Positions 1 to 12,384 of a stretch of 64,000 nt of DNA are shown piece after piece (positions within the stretch are counted from its first letter, which is position 1; the number at the start of each line of letters is the position of its first letter). The translations under genes were made by a program, and so were the position numbers. A model generated the notes under the pieces. The model was given only the letters and a program-made list of their open reading frames with translations, was not told where the DNA came from and did not search any database. The DNA is from Gnetum montanum (taxonomy: Eukaryota; Streptophyta; Gnetopsida; Gnetales; Gnetaceae): NCBI GenBank assembly GCA_015680685.1, contig MNCI01011044.1, positions 5,623 through 69,622 of the forward strand, written 5' to 3'.

Positions 1-3000
1 ATACAAGCAAGCCTGGGAAGACAACGAACGATTAACCCCAAGTGTTTCTTGTGGCATTAAGGAATTTAGTCTGTGGAGTTTGACTGGATTGCGCATACAC
101 TCTCATATTCGTATGGTTGAGTGTAGGGGTACCTCGCCACTCATCACTATTGAATCTAGATTTTCACAAAAATGATAAATAAAGATAGTAGAAATTAACA
201 AAACATGAATACAAATAGTAAAAAAAAATCATGTAACATTATAAGATTTATTAACTATGAAAAAAAACCCCAAAACATCTATTTGGAGAAAATAAATGAT
301 AGAATTTGAAAATTATTATGATGAGCTTATTTCATGGCTCATTGATTTGTTTTCTTTTAATTTGGACTTTTTGGCTGCATTAGTCGATTTCATGCATGTA
401 TGATTTGGAATTCATTGCAATGATTGTTGTTTGTTGTAGCTAGTTGCACAGTGCTATATAGGAGGATGTGGGCTCTTATTTTCTTACACATTAGCATGGT
501 TATAACTTGGTCTTTCATGGTATGATGATGAGGGATGAATAACTATGGATAGCTTCTCTAGATGCCATGTTGGATCATGGCTTTAGTTATGTTTTTCTTA
601 TTGTTGCTTATATTGTGTTTTACTATGGTTTGATGAAAACTCAACAGAGTTTCATAGATCTCATTGTAATTTCCATCAGACTTTAGAATTCATTTTTGTG
701 TTCACATTGTCTAGACTTTGTTCTATGTCAGAGAGTCATGTTTGAGAAGATAGAGAAAAGTGAAATAATCTAGATGTTTGACTTTTGTTATAAGACAACT
801 CATGGCTTGTAGCACAACCCCTACCTACATAGAAAAGTTGACTAGCAAAGTAGATGTGACTCACTAACAAAAATGAAGGTGATAATTGAATTAAAAACCT
901 CTTAACTTAGGGATGAGTGCCCTGATCATTAACCATGAATCCTTGGTTGCTAGATATTTAAAATTAATCATAAACTTGCATGAAATTTATTAAAATTAGG
1001 AAGGATAAAAAAATATCTTCGTTATTAAATCTTGTTATCTATTAATTCTTATTAAATAATAAATATATAATGGTAAACTAACAAGATTTCATGATAGCAT
1101 TCTTAATGATATTATTTCTAGATTTTGAACTTTGAGTGAAAATATGTATAAAGAACTTATCTTGTTTGAAAGTGAGGGTAGTGTCGTAAGAAGCATGACC
1201 ACTTTATTGATTCCTATAGTAGTTGAGAACCATATGGATAATAGATTTGCAAATACTTTTGACCAAGGATTCACATGAATCAAGAGACTAAACAAGTAGC
1301 ATTGGCTTAGGCTTTAACTATAGATGGCATACAACCTTAGGGTCCATAAAGGAATGACTAGTTCTAGTGTCAAAAAAATTATAAAATAAGAAGCACTAAT
1401 AGTATCTTCTATTCTTGTAACTATGTTAGATTTCCTATCTACAATTTGTTTTCATATTATACTTCATACCATGAGTCATTGGTCCTACATATCTATTCTA
1501 ACATGTTGAAGTCATCTTGCTTTCCTAGAAGCCTTTTTAAAATTCTTCAAGATGACAAAAAATACTTCAACTTACTAATTCTGAAGGGTGTTCACAATTC
1601 ATATTCAGTGGTTTACTAAATTGATGATAATATAGGTAATCTTTCTTGATATGTCCTACTTTATCATAGTTGAAACAGATGAGGGCTCTATGTTGTTTAT
1701 TCGCTTTTAAAACTCTTACTTTTTTAGTTTCTTTCTAACATCAAGGCTTTGGTTTATGATTTCTCATATTTATCACATGAAGGGAAAAAAGATAGCATGG
1801 GATAATTAGGTGTTAAATCTATAATAAATTATTTTTCTCAAATTCCTTTTCTTGTATATAAGGTATAAACTTGCTAAGTTAAATGCAGTTAGCATCGTAC
1901 TCAACAATAGTGAGCTTTCATTAATAAAAATTATGAAATTCATCCACATTAACTTTTTTGAACTCATTAGATATATATATTTCCTTGAAAACTATTACAA
2001 AAATATTCCACTATGCATTTACTACTTCTTAACAAATATCATGCAACATCGATATTCACCATTGTTCAGTTGCACCCTTAAATTGATAAGCCACAACATG
2101 GCTTTATCAAATGGTAAAGAAACTAATAAATTGCAAAGCCTTATTTTCTCCTCTTAGCCATTTTAATGTAGTTGAGGTATCTTGTTCTTCAAAAATATTA
2201 GGAGCATCTAAATGTTCAATCACAACTTGCCTAATATTTCACCTACCACCTTCAACTACATACTCAAGGTTATTTTCACCTCCACTAATTATGTTAGTTG
2301 CTTAATTATAAGTTTTCTGTACATCTCTAAAAGTAGTTTATCTTAGAAGATTTTCCTGTTACTTTCTTCAAGAGTTTCTTGCCTTTTATTTATAGTCTTA
2401 CTAGTATGTGAATTTAACACCCATTTTTATGGTACTTTTCTTTATAAATTATGAGAGAAAAAGGAAATTCTTCATGTTAGAAAATGAGCAAAATTATCCC
2501 ATATCATCAAAGATACATACATGGTATATGAAGTGGATTACTAGCCATATATGCAATATATTATGGTTGTGTCTAAACCATAGCATATACCTTTTCAATT
2601 TTATCTAGTAAAATTTTTGTTCCAAACCTATTGCATAGTTGTAAAATATTCTATTTGGTATCAAATAAAGTTTTATAGTAAACCATTAATACACACTAAA
2701 GAGTTCTTCATTCAATTCGTAGGAAATAAATTTTGAATGTTGACTTTAAAATCTTTCATTTATCCTCAATTTGTATTTTTCTTTAGACACAACCAATTCT
2801 AACATGCCTTAGAAGTATACATCTTTGATAACACTCAACCAATTCTAACATGCCTTAGAAGTATACATCTTTGATAACACTGCAACATTTGATAATTTTT
2901 CTTTAGTGACATAGAACACACTTAATAATCTTACAACCATGTTTGATATACATATGCCTACATAAGAACTAACTAAAGATTCAAAGAAGACCTAAAATAG

Positions 3001-3154
3001 TTTACCTATAGTTTTCAAGAAAAAAGTTTAGATTATATGTAACTAGATAAATTGTTAAAGTGTAGTAGTATTCATCAAATTCACATCCTTGATCATGCTC
3101 TCATAAGTCTTGTTTCATAATAATTAGTAGTTTGTTACTTAGATACTAAACTTT
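1..3154 (-). pseudogene. Decayed chromovirus internal region (gag side), element F
   Basis: AT-rich, stop-filled sequence without an open gene. The only clear coding relic is a CCHC zinc knuckle on the minus strand at 1636-1677, readable as CFNYDKVGHIKKDY. The second and last Cys have become Tyr, as expected from TGT/TGC to TAT/TAC decay of a retroviral-type nucleocapsid. A primer-binding site and LTR lie just upstream on the same strand (3155-4481), so this is the gag side of an LTR element whose pol would run off the left edge. A tandem direct repeat of about 60 bp is visible at 2777-2881. No domain is recognisable at 1-1600; the short ORFs there look like chance. Confidence 0.5.
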
Positions 3155-3166
3155 AACTATGATACC
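3155..3166 (-). other. Primer-binding site, initiator-Met type
   Basis: Read on the minus strand, TGGTATCATAGT begins three bases after the LTR end. It matches the usual tRNA-iMet primer site TGGTATCAGAGC at all but two positions. This fixes the orientation of the neighbouring LTR as minus. Confidence 0.55.
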
Positions 3167-3169
3167 AAT

Positions 3170-4481
3170 TTGTAACATTTCCTAATAGAGCATTATGTAC
3201 TAAAAAAGGCACAATACTAATTAAAATAATAGAAATAAAATTATTGTAAATAAAAATTATTATACATCAGTAAAATACAAAAGCACCTCATGTGGAAAAT
3301 TCCTTGGCCTAATAGTCATAAGGCAAAAAATAAAATAAATAAATAAGATGCTAATAATAGCCCTTAGGTGTAAACCTAACCTTCCAAAGTTCATACATAA
3401 ACAATTCTAGTATATTCAAAACTTAATACCCATTAGAAAATATGATTATGCAAAAAAATAAATAAATCAAAATTTCAAAAACAATGCACAAGTCTTTATA
3501 ATGTTGAAAAATAGTAAAACTAGTTTGAAAATGAATATAAGTTCATATGACCAAAACAAAATATTCTAGAATACATATTTTCTAGTTCAACTTCAAAACA
3601 TTAAACAACTATAGTAAAGTAATTAGTTACATCTTACACTAAAGGCAAGCAAATACAATTAACTCGTAGTATGAACCAAAGGGTACAAAGAATACATGAG
3701 AAAGTCTTGTAATGGAATAATACACAAAACTATAGTAAAACATTTAGAATATAAGATAGCATATAATTTAAGCTTAAGACTAAGAATCATCTAAAGATCC
3801 TATTACTTCATATACACCTTAATAATAGAGAAAATTAATCATTTATATTTAGGAAATAAAACATAAAAATTGATTTAAGAAAAAGGATCATGAAAAACTA
3901 AAAAAAAAATATAATTAACCCATCAATTTCTAAAATGTAAAATAATAATTTTGACATGGATCTATACCACTGGCATACTAAAGTGCCCTTAGATACTACC
4001 TAATAGCTATGTCCAGTCTAAACATTAACCAAAGTTCCAAGTTTTAAAAACTAAATATAACCTACTTGGGTAGTAGCTCATGAAATTAGGATAAAAATAA
4101 AATACCAAAAAATGAATAATTATTTTACAAATTTTCAAAAAACAATAAAAGCATGTGAAAAACAAAACAACATGCCTAATGTAGAATCCCATGTATGAAT
4201 CACCCATCCTATACTTGATACCTACTGAAAAGTACAACAAAGGTGTTAGTGTACATAAGATTAAAATAAAAAATAAATTCAATAAATATGAAATATAAAA
4301 TATATTTTGTAAAGTAATTAGAAATCACATATCTCATTAATCATATACATTATACATCACCAACATGTCACATCAAGCATAACATACCAAATACAAAGTA
4401 TAGGATAGTCAAAGTAACACATCAAAGTTATAAATCAAGGAACATATCAACAAAAGGGTTATCTAAGAATGGGATGTTACA
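3170..4481 (-). repeat. LTR of decayed chromovirus (element F)
   Basis: On the minus strand this block starts TGTAACATCCC at 4481 and ends AATGTTACA at 3170, giving TG...CA termini and about 1.3 kb. On its upstream side it abuts an integrase/chromodomain relic, and on its downstream side a primer-binding site. It therefore serves as the 3' LTR of one body and the 5' LTR of another. Boundaries are read by eye from the terminal motifs only. Confidence 0.55.
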
Positions 4482-4499
4482 CTCTTTCCCTATGCATCC

Positions 4500-5640
4500 C
4501 CATCCCCCCTCACTACCATTCCTTCCTATTTAGGAATCTTCCTCGTAGAAAATCTTAGGATGACTAATAGATATATTTTTTTTCACACAATGTCTTTTCT
4601 AGATCATCTAAAGGATAGGAGTCACTTTTCTCTTAAACTTCCTTTTCATCCTATATATAATCTTAATAGGGGGACCTTCACATAATATACATCTAGTTGA
4701 TGTTACACCTCCTAGCACTCTATCACATGATTAGAATTTTATATGTATTTTGTTAATAAAGAAACATGAAATACATTATGAATAAATTACAACTATTATG
4801 AAAGATTAATTCAGTCTTCAAATTCTTTGATCCTTTTCAAAATTGAAACGGAACCAATTTAACATGATACTAATTTTTCTCTTTTATCAAATCTTGTGAT
4901 ATTTTTAAACGTAAAATTTTAAAAAATACTTTATCTCCACTATTAAACTCCAAGGATCTCCTTCTATTTTTAGAATACTTAATGAATCTACACTACACTA
5001 CTTTAATTCTATCTTTAATAATTCTAATCTATTATATAGATTCCTCAATTATGTCTATTCTAGTATATTATCTATCCTCTATGGGATCTCAATAAAGAGG
5101 TGTATGAAAAGATCTATCATATACCACTTCTAAGGATGATAGTTTAAACTATCTTGAAAATAGTTTGTGTAAGTAAACTCTACTAATAAAATAACTCAAT
5201 CACAACTATCCTTATAATCTAGTGCATAAGATCTAAGTAGATCCTTCCAAATCTAATTCACTCTCTATGTCTAATTATCTATCTATGGATTGTATGTTGA
5301 ACTAAGATTCAACTTAGTATTCAAACTCTTATAAAAAGAGTAATAAAATCTAGGAAAAAAAATTTATATTCCTATCTAACATAATATTATTTGAAATATC
5401 ATGAAATCTAACAATAACTAATAGGAACAAGTAAGTAATTTCTTTATCATCAGTTGTTACCTTTGTAGCTAAGAAATGAGAAGATTTTGTTAGGTGTTAA
5501 CATACCAAACATTTAGCCACATAATCTTCTACATCTTTGTTTGTGCTAGATTACCAATAATTCCGCTTGGTATTTCAATACATGTTATCACTACCAAAAT
5601 GAATTAAAAACTTTTTCAAGTAATCTTCATCAAGAATTTT
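4500..5640 (-). pseudogene. Decayed Tekay/Del-type integrase and chromodomain
   Basis: Reverse translation gives a stop-ridden but continuous chromovirus integrase. About 5640-5500 reads KRNYW...EDYVAKCLVC (end of the zinc-binding region). About 5480-5330 reads KSSHFLATKVTTDDKE. About 5290-5170 corresponds to the post-catalytic part, with LLRSYALDYK and VEFTYTNYF. About 5130-4890 includes SLEVVYDRSFHTPLY and RRRSLEFNSGDKVFFK. About 4790-4700 reads HNVFHVSLLTKYI then NSNHVIEC, corresponding to the FHVSMLKKY and PSHVIDYEPL blocks typical of Tekay/Del elements. A poorly preserved chromodomain-like stretch follows to 4500. Parts of the catalytic core are deleted. Clearly dead. Confidence 0.8.
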
Positions 5641-6099
5641 TTAACTAACTACAACTAAGGTGCTCTGAGATCATGATAATAGTAGTGAATCAAAACCTTT
5701 TTTTATGAAATTCCTTGAGCAATTACATAAATCAAAATTTTTTACTCTAAATGCTTAAGATCTACTATGAAAATCCTCAAATAAAGTTCATGATATAGAA
5801 AAGAAGCCTTGTAGCAATATTTTGTTAGGTAATTTTGATCAAACTCAAGAGAAAACGTAAATGCTTGATTTTCTTTAAAAAATCCACTATGTAATCTTGT
5901 TTTGCAAAAATCATAGAAAATTTTCACTTTTGAAGGTTCAATTCATAATATAAAATGTCAAACATGATGTAAAATATACTATAGTAATATATTTGAGCTT
6001 GCAATTATCAACTAAATTCACAACAATCCAAAATGCTAGTAACAAAAATGTTGTAGTCTTGGGCCATAAGAATTGTCAAAAACATTGTATAACCATCTA
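5641..6099. other. AT-rich stretch without recognisable content
   Basis: This lies between the chromovirus integrase relic and the LTR of element E. By position it should be chromovirus RNase H and reverse transcriptase sequence on the minus strand. I can recognise no motif, and the 61-codon ORF here resembles nothing I know. Confidence 0.3.
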
Positions 6100-6752
6100 G
6101 AAAGCACGTGAAAGCCTAAATAATGGAAAAATAGAAATTTAGATCCTATTTAATTGATATTTGACATTAATGTTGAGGCCTCTTTGGAACACTTTTAACA
6201 AGAAAAGGAGAAAATGCCTGTTTTGGCAACTAATTCATTATAGGTACGTAGATCATTGGAAGCACTAAGAACCTATTGTAGAGTAGATCAATTGAGGTGG
6301 AAGTGCATGTTAACTTGTAGAACACACCTTGTGTAGTTGTGCATTAGATCCCAAATGACAGATTCAAAGAGATCTCTAAATATTCTGTATTCTCAAACTA
6401 TAAAAGCCTCAATCTATATCTCTCTAAACCTATACTACATCACATTTAGAACAATTTAATACAAATCTGTAGCTATTTTAACCATTTATTTTTGCATTAT
6501 TTTCTACATCCCTTCTTGATTCACGCACAAATCTAGTGTTGGATCCATTGTTTGTTTATTTTTTTTCCTAATTTCACCACGTTATGGCCTATTTTATTAC
6601 TTTAATCTCAGTAACAAATTTTCAAGTCCTTAGATGATCAACAAGACCTTATAAGGTACCTTAGATCCTTTCTTAGGCTTGTAGATCTTGAGGAAAAACT
6701 ATTTTGCACTAAGATCTTTAGTCTTCTAGAAATAAATTTTTTAGTCCCTATA
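6100..6752 (+). repeat. 5' LTR (3' part) of element E
   Basis: The end of this block (about 6620-6752) aligns by eye with the end of element C's 5' LTR: the phrase GATCAACAAGACC, then GGTACCTTAGATCC, then a terminal CCCTATA directly before the same GTTTTT spacer and primer-binding site. A TATA motif lies at 6399. The left border is not visible; 6100 is a guess. Strong AT-drift makes this older than C. Confidence 0.5.
6399..6405 (+). promoter_or_regulatory. Probable LTR TATA box, element E
   Basis: TATAAAA lies about 350 bp before the LTR end. Its place resembles that of the TATAAATA box in the LTRs of elements A and C, although the distance to the LTR end is shorter here. Confidence 0.4.
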
Positions 6753-6758
6753 GTTTTT

Positions 6759-6775
6759 TGGTACTAGAAAGAGGA
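6759..6775 (+). other. Primer-binding site of element E
   Basis: TGGTACTAGAAAGAGGA follows the LTR end after a T-rich spacer. It is clearly homologous to the site in element C (TGGTGCTAGAAGGAGGG at 12133). The primer tRNA was not assigned. Confidence 0.55.
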
Positions 6776-9222
6776 CCCCTACCTAATTTCTTTGCCTAAA
6801 CCTAGGTGCAAATACCATTTGCCTATTGTAGCCTTTTCACAATAGTGTACTTAGTGCATAAAATTTATTTTGAGTGATCTACAATACTAGTGTATTGTAT
6901 CCTTAGTGCCTTATTTTTTTGATTTTCCTACACTAGTGTTTTTTTTCTAGTCACAAAAATCTCCTATGTAGTTAATACCTACAAATATGATACCCTTTGA
7001 TTACTTGAATCCTTAAAAGCTAGTCTAATCAATCACCTTTTTTCATTTTTTTCATTTTTTCCTAGCACTATCTCAAATATGCTAGGATAAATTTACAATA
7101 GCAATTTTTCCTTTTCTTCACAACACTACCTCAAATACACTATCAAATAGGTTATAGCTAATTAACCAATTTTATAATTAAAAAAATTATTTTTACATTT
7201 ATAGTTGACTATAGTTTTCAAGTTTCTGCACTTACATTTTTATAGATGTTTTTTTTTTAAATTTATGATACACCTCATTTACACTACAACCTAAAAAAGC
7301 TACTTAAACAATCTATCAATTAAGCTACTCAAACAAGCTATTAAATGATATAGGCAAACAAGCTAGCCAAATAAGCTTACAATTAAGCTATCAAATAACT
7401 ACTATTAGGACTCATCTATATTGTTAAAACCTATGATACATCTACTTGATACCTAGGATCTACACTATTTTATGGCTCTTGTATCCAACATAGTACCTAA
7501 AAAAATTAGTTATATGGCCTTAATCTAGAACTCTACTCACACCTAATAGCTCAAAGACCAAGTCATTGTTGAACATCATTAAATCCTTAGTCATGTTTAT
7601 CAAAATCCTATATATACAAACATAAATAAGAATTATTACAATTTCATTTATGTGAAGATACAAGCTAGTTTGTATATCCTTCATAAAGAACTAGACTCAA
7701 AGTGCCAGTTTAAAATTATCCATAAAAATTGAAAGGAGTGCATCCCCTCCTCCTATGACCATATTGAGTTCACAAAACCTTATGCTCACATTCTAGCACA
7801 ACTAGTAAAGGCTAATGATGAAGTTCATGTGAGGGAGAAAACTAGAATAGATCAAGATCATGAGGAGCTAGATGAGTTTGAGGCTTATTATGAGATAGAT
7901 GCATACTTAGGAAACTTTCTACAACAATTTATCCCAAAGATAATCATCTCCAATTCTATGCCTTCTACTTCAATCATAAACTAAGTACCTCATGTGACCT
8001 CCACAAACCAAGTATCATAACTTGATTTCTTATTTAATTCCTTTTCCACCTTAACCCCTTTTTTCATTAAGTCTCAACCTCCATTAGTAACCTCTTCTAT
8101 GCCACAAAGTTTCATAGTTTCAGTTTGTCCCATGTTGAGGCCTCAAATTCCACATTTTCCTAGAACTCATTTGTTTCTAATACTCCATTTTTTTGCCATG
8201 TATTAATTCAAACATAATTCTCCATGTTCAACCCTATTAAAATGGTATTTACATGGTCTCACCAATCCATACCATTGTCTATTTCATGATCCCAAATCAT
8301 TCAACCATCTGTTTAGCCACTAGTGTAGCCTGTAGGAGTCCCACAAGACATGGATCAAGCCTTTTAAATGATCCAAAACCTTGTTGAAGATATATAAAAG
8401 CTTAAAGCTAGTATCTTCCAAATAATAAGATTCATGGACTTCTACAAAGATTATTTCATCAATGCAATCATCCCACAAATAACTTTTCCTACATGCATCC
8501 AAATCTCTCATTTTACCAAGTATAATAGTGAATATGATTCTAATGATTACCTCCTCATCCTTGATTCTGAGTGCCTACTTTTATGAGCTTGGTCACATAT
8601 TGTATTGCTCATATAACCTTTTTTTTTACTAGAAAAGCTTTATATTTGTACCATATCCTATCTAGAGATTTCATTTTCTCCTTGGATGGCTTGATAACTC
8701 AATTTGTTAATCATTTCAAGTACAATTTGAGCTTTACACAACATTCATCTAGCTCATGAAGGTCAAACAAATTCCCCTTGAACATATCCAAAATTTCATT
8801 CAAAGGTGGAATGCTACCCTCAACACAACTATCTAGCTCATTTTTAAAACAAATATTTTGGCCATCTTCAAGGAAGTGGTTAATAACATCATCAAGTCAA
8901 AGTTGTATTACTTAGACCTTGAATCACTTAGTCAAGTCTTTTCCTAGATCAAAAACATAAAAGATGCAATAGAAGCTACTAATTGTCCTACTAATATAGC
9001 TTACAAGAACTAAAATACCATGAGGGATAGGGATAAAGGTAAAAAACTCACATAGTTATAGGTATTATGACCAACGATGCAAAACCAGAAGAAGAATAAA
9101 AGGCTTTCCAATCTAAAGCCCATACCATCCTAGCCCAACCATCGACCTTAGGTACTTCTATTGGATCCAATTCACCTAAACCATATTTTGAGTGTAAGGA
9201 TCAATCAAAGTACATAGAATTT
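6776..9222 (+). pseudogene. Leader and decayed gag of element E
   Basis: 6776-7745 should be the untranslated leader; I see nothing in it. From about 7750 a broken gag can be read. The best part is about 8350-8620: MDQAF, then MDFYKDYFINAIIPQ, then ISHFTKYNSEYDSNDYL. It aligns residue for residue with the gag of C (LDQAF, MDFYHDDPISLVVP, LSHFTKYNGEDDPNAHL at 23150-23360), which is the retrotransposon gag capsid family. Stops and frameshifts are many. Homology stops near 9222, where D's LTR begins, so E is cut inside gag and its pol is not in the window. Confidence 0.65.
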
Positions 9223-10363
9223 GGACATGCAAAGTTGATTGTGAATCTGCGAAGCTACAATCACGTTGTCGAAACTGGGAGTGCTCACATCAGGTATGCA
9301 AACAATGCAAGTAAGAGACAAAGCATATTGGCATAGTGTAGGTATTTGCTATGCTATGTTATGCTATATTTCATAGCATGTTAGTGTAGTGTAGCTACTT
9401 GCTACGCTGTGCTACGCTATGTGTAGACAACACAATGTAGCCACCAATTTGAAAAGAGAATTTTCTTAGAAATCAACTACATCTATTGGAAAATTCAGCG
9501 CACATTGAGTTAAATTTTGAAGAAATTTGCTGAATTTGCATATCTATTATGCTACACTATGCTATGTAGCATAGCATAACGTAGTAGTCGACTTTATCTA
9601 AAACTCGTGCTAAAGTTGCAAACACTTGTTTGAAGTTCTAATTATGCTAACAGTTGAAAATTTTTCTTTTTGTGAAGGAGAAACTCTGAACTTGCTAAAA
9701 TTTCATTTGAAACATTTATTGCTACTCTTGTATTGTCGTTATGTTGTGATATGCTATGTAGCATAGCATAGCATAGTAGCTGTAATGTTCTGCTTTATGC
9801 TCAATCCAACACTTTCTAGTAAGAGACCTTGCTCAAAGAATTGGAATCAATCAAGGTAACTAGTTTTGGAGGTTGGAGTGCTTGCCGAGTGCAATTTCTT
9901 CATTGGAATTACTTGGTAAGCTGTGCCTTTCTAATTTTCCTTCACTATGCTATGCTATGCTATGTAGTGTAGCATAGCATAGCACTTTGTTCTGCAATGA
10001 TTTACATTTGATTGCCTAAGCAACTGTCCTCTGAGGTCTGCTATACTACATACCGTAGCATAGCATAGAAAACGTTTTCACTACAAAACTTTCCAAACTA
10101 TTTTGCACATCCTAAGCATTGCAAACATCTCCAAGCATGGTTTCTAAATAGATTGTTAGCTAGGTCCAACATCCAGGTGGGCAGGTTGGAGAGTCCATCG
10201 AGCCTGTCAGCTTTGGAGGTAGAAAACTTTCTGAACTAAATAGTCTAAACTTAGTTCATTCATTTCCTACCAAACTACCATGATGCTGAACTTGTGGAAA
10301 TCCCTTGCCTAAATTCCAAGATCTTGGTGAAGAAAATGGTTCTTGAAATTTTGGGCAGTTTCA
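9223..10363 (-). repeat. 3' LTR of element D
   Basis: On the minus strand it starts TGAAACTGCCC at 10363. This resembles the TGAAACAC start of the LTRs of A, B and C, and the following bases correspond by position to B's polypurine tract. The left end is uncertain (9223-9260), placed where homology of E gag stops. It contains several large inverted repeats built from GCTATGCTA/TAGCATAGC, the clearest at 9949-9983 (a perfect 14-bp stem). Confidence 0.55.
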
Positions 10364-10571
10364 TTGGCCTGTTAGTGATCATGAAATTCATAGACCCGAG
10401 AGACGTTGACAAAGAATACAAAACACCATGAAAGACAAGGAGCTAATATCGCTCCTTAGTGATCATTAAGATGTTTCTTAGCTATGCTTTGAGAGGGTTG
10501 GATTGGTTATGGGGGGAAATAGGAGAAGTTAACATAGAGGGAGAAGGAGGTTCAGGAAAATGTTAAAGATG
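10364..10571 (-). other. 3' UTR end of element D, left of the C insertion
   Basis: GACGTTGACAAAGAATAC at about 10402 aligns with GTCGACAAAAAATGC at 53204 in B, beside B's LTR. A further match is the GAGGGAGAAGG block. No gene is seen. The rest of this UTR continues at 37421. Confidence 0.6.
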
Positions 10572-10576
10572 AGACT
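10572..10576. repeat. Target site duplication of element C, left copy
   Basis: AGACT lies directly before C's 5' LTR. The identical pentamer follows the 3' LTR at 37416-37420. Five bases is the usual duplication for plant Ty3/gypsy integrases. Confidence 0.9.
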
Positions 10577-12126
10577 TGAAACACTGTGAAAATCGTAAGG
10601 CTTCAACGGTCCAACAAAATCCCATGACTTAGGCAAAGATTTATGACAAGGTGTAGGCACAACAAGTTCCTTTTTTAGTTAAGGGCCAGTTGTGCCATGC
10701 TATGCAACATAGCGTAAATAAACTCCAGAAGATAGAACAAGACAAAGGGATGCATGACATCAAGCCTTCAAACTTTGCAAGTTTTCTATGCTTCAAAAAT
10801 CTTAACTTTTCACTTATTACGCTGCATTACATAACATAGCATAATGTAGCATAGCATAATTTTTCATAGCATAGCATAATATCAGAAGGCAGTCTATCAC
10901 AACAATAGAGGTGGTGAGGATTCGAGACTTCAACAATCTAGCAAAATCTTAAGGCCTAAGCAACGACCTACAGCATGACACACATTTCACTAAGTTCTTT
11001 GATTAAGGTTCCTATTATGCTACATTACGTAGTGTAGCTTAATAAACCCCGAAAGGATGGATCAAAGCCAATGGAAGCATAGCAACAACATTTCAAAATT
11101 TTGTAAGTTAGCTAATTTACGCTTAATTACGCTATGCAGCATGAACAAGCGTAATGTAGCGTAAAATAAGTAATGATAGGGACAACGTAATACAAGCACC
11201 AGTAGTTTACACATTGTGATATGCTCTCTAGCGTATTGTAGCATAATCAGAGAGCAGTTTGTTGCAAGAACGTCAGAAAAACTGGTTTGCGATGCGTTAC
11301 ACTCTAAAGTATAATGTAGCATGCCATCGCAAGCATTGAACACAAACACATCAAGTCAAAAGTATCTTATAGGTTCAGGACACATGTCATCTAGACAACA
11401 TTTTTCTCCTGACCCTAAACTTATAAATACTCCAGTTGATAAAGATCGAAGGGGTTGGAAAAAAAATTCGAGATTAACAAATCTTCTCTGTGAGTGATTT
11501 TCTTTTCATTAGCAATTGTCAACAAATTTTAGCAAATATTGACAAGAGAGAAAATTAAGATCAACAATCATGAGAGCATCAGAGGTGATTGGCAAGATTT
11601 TTTGATCAGAAACAACTAATTAATAGACATTCTACTCCTAGCTTGACTTTCCTTACACCTAGATTAGCCAGAAAAAGGTAGATCAACCCCTGTGGGCTTC
11701 ATCTTTAAATAGCTTTCTTGCTATTGGCATATGCTTCATCTAAAAATGAAGTTCACCAGTAATCATTGTACACAATATATTTAGTTTATAAGTTGAATCC
11801 TAGATATCGAGATTGCATGCTTCTTTAAATCCGATCTCTTATGTCTCGTCGATAAGTATTTTGCAATCACCTTAAATCATTTACATCATTTTCAAATCCC
11901 TTTGAGATTAACGACATTATATTGCGTTGTAAAAAAAATCACCATTAGCTATCAAACAATTACAAAGATTTACTAATTAGGTAAGCCCCTATTCGATCAA
12001 CAAGACCATTTAGGGTACCTTGGATTCATTTTTTTCCAGCAAGGCCCTTGCACGGATCTAGGGTTGGAACTGTGTACGCAGACTTCCGCTCGGTATTCCT
12101 AGTGACCGACGTTTTCCATCGTTATA
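10577..12126 (+). repeat. 5' LTR of element C
   Basis: It starts TGAAACACTGTG and ends ...CATCGTTATA; the 3' copy ends TTACA, so the terminal C has become T here. It aligns along its length with 35914-37415. It contains GCTATGC/GCATAGC inverted repeats in the U3-like part and TATAAATA at 11422. About 1.55 kb. Confidence 0.85.
11422..11429 (+). promoter_or_regulatory. LTR TATA box, element C 5' LTR
   Basis: TATAAATA lies about 845 bp from the LTR start. It matches the same octamer at 36744 in the 3' LTR and at the corresponding place in the LTRs of A and B. Confidence 0.6.
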
Positions 12127-12132
12127 GTTTTT

Positions 12133-12151
12133 TGGTGCTAGAAGGAGGGCC
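12133..12151 (+). other. Primer-binding site of element C
   Basis: TGGTGCTAGAAGGAGGGCC lies six bases after the LTR end. The TGG start pairs with a tRNA 3' CCA. I could not assign the tRNA with confidence. Confidence 0.6.
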
Positions 12152-12384
12152 TGAACCTCCGATCCACACTTCATGAGTAGTCTTGTGAGTTAGCTATATC
12201 CCTTATCAATCGATGTAAATGTAACACCTTCGCGGTTGTTTGTGAGATTGTCTATGGTGCAAATATGTCGCTTCGACGATCCCCTTGGGATCCTACAAGA
12301 GAGAAAGCCCCTATTGTTACCTTAGCTTACCTTTGCCCTTGTGATCTTTACCCTTGTCATTATTACTCATGAATGGTATAAAAA

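Noticed and set aside
1089-2608. Several 60-100 codon ORFs in the AT-rich left end
   Set aside because: They have no recognisable motif and AT-rich composition. They are consistent with chance frames in decayed chromovirus sequence.
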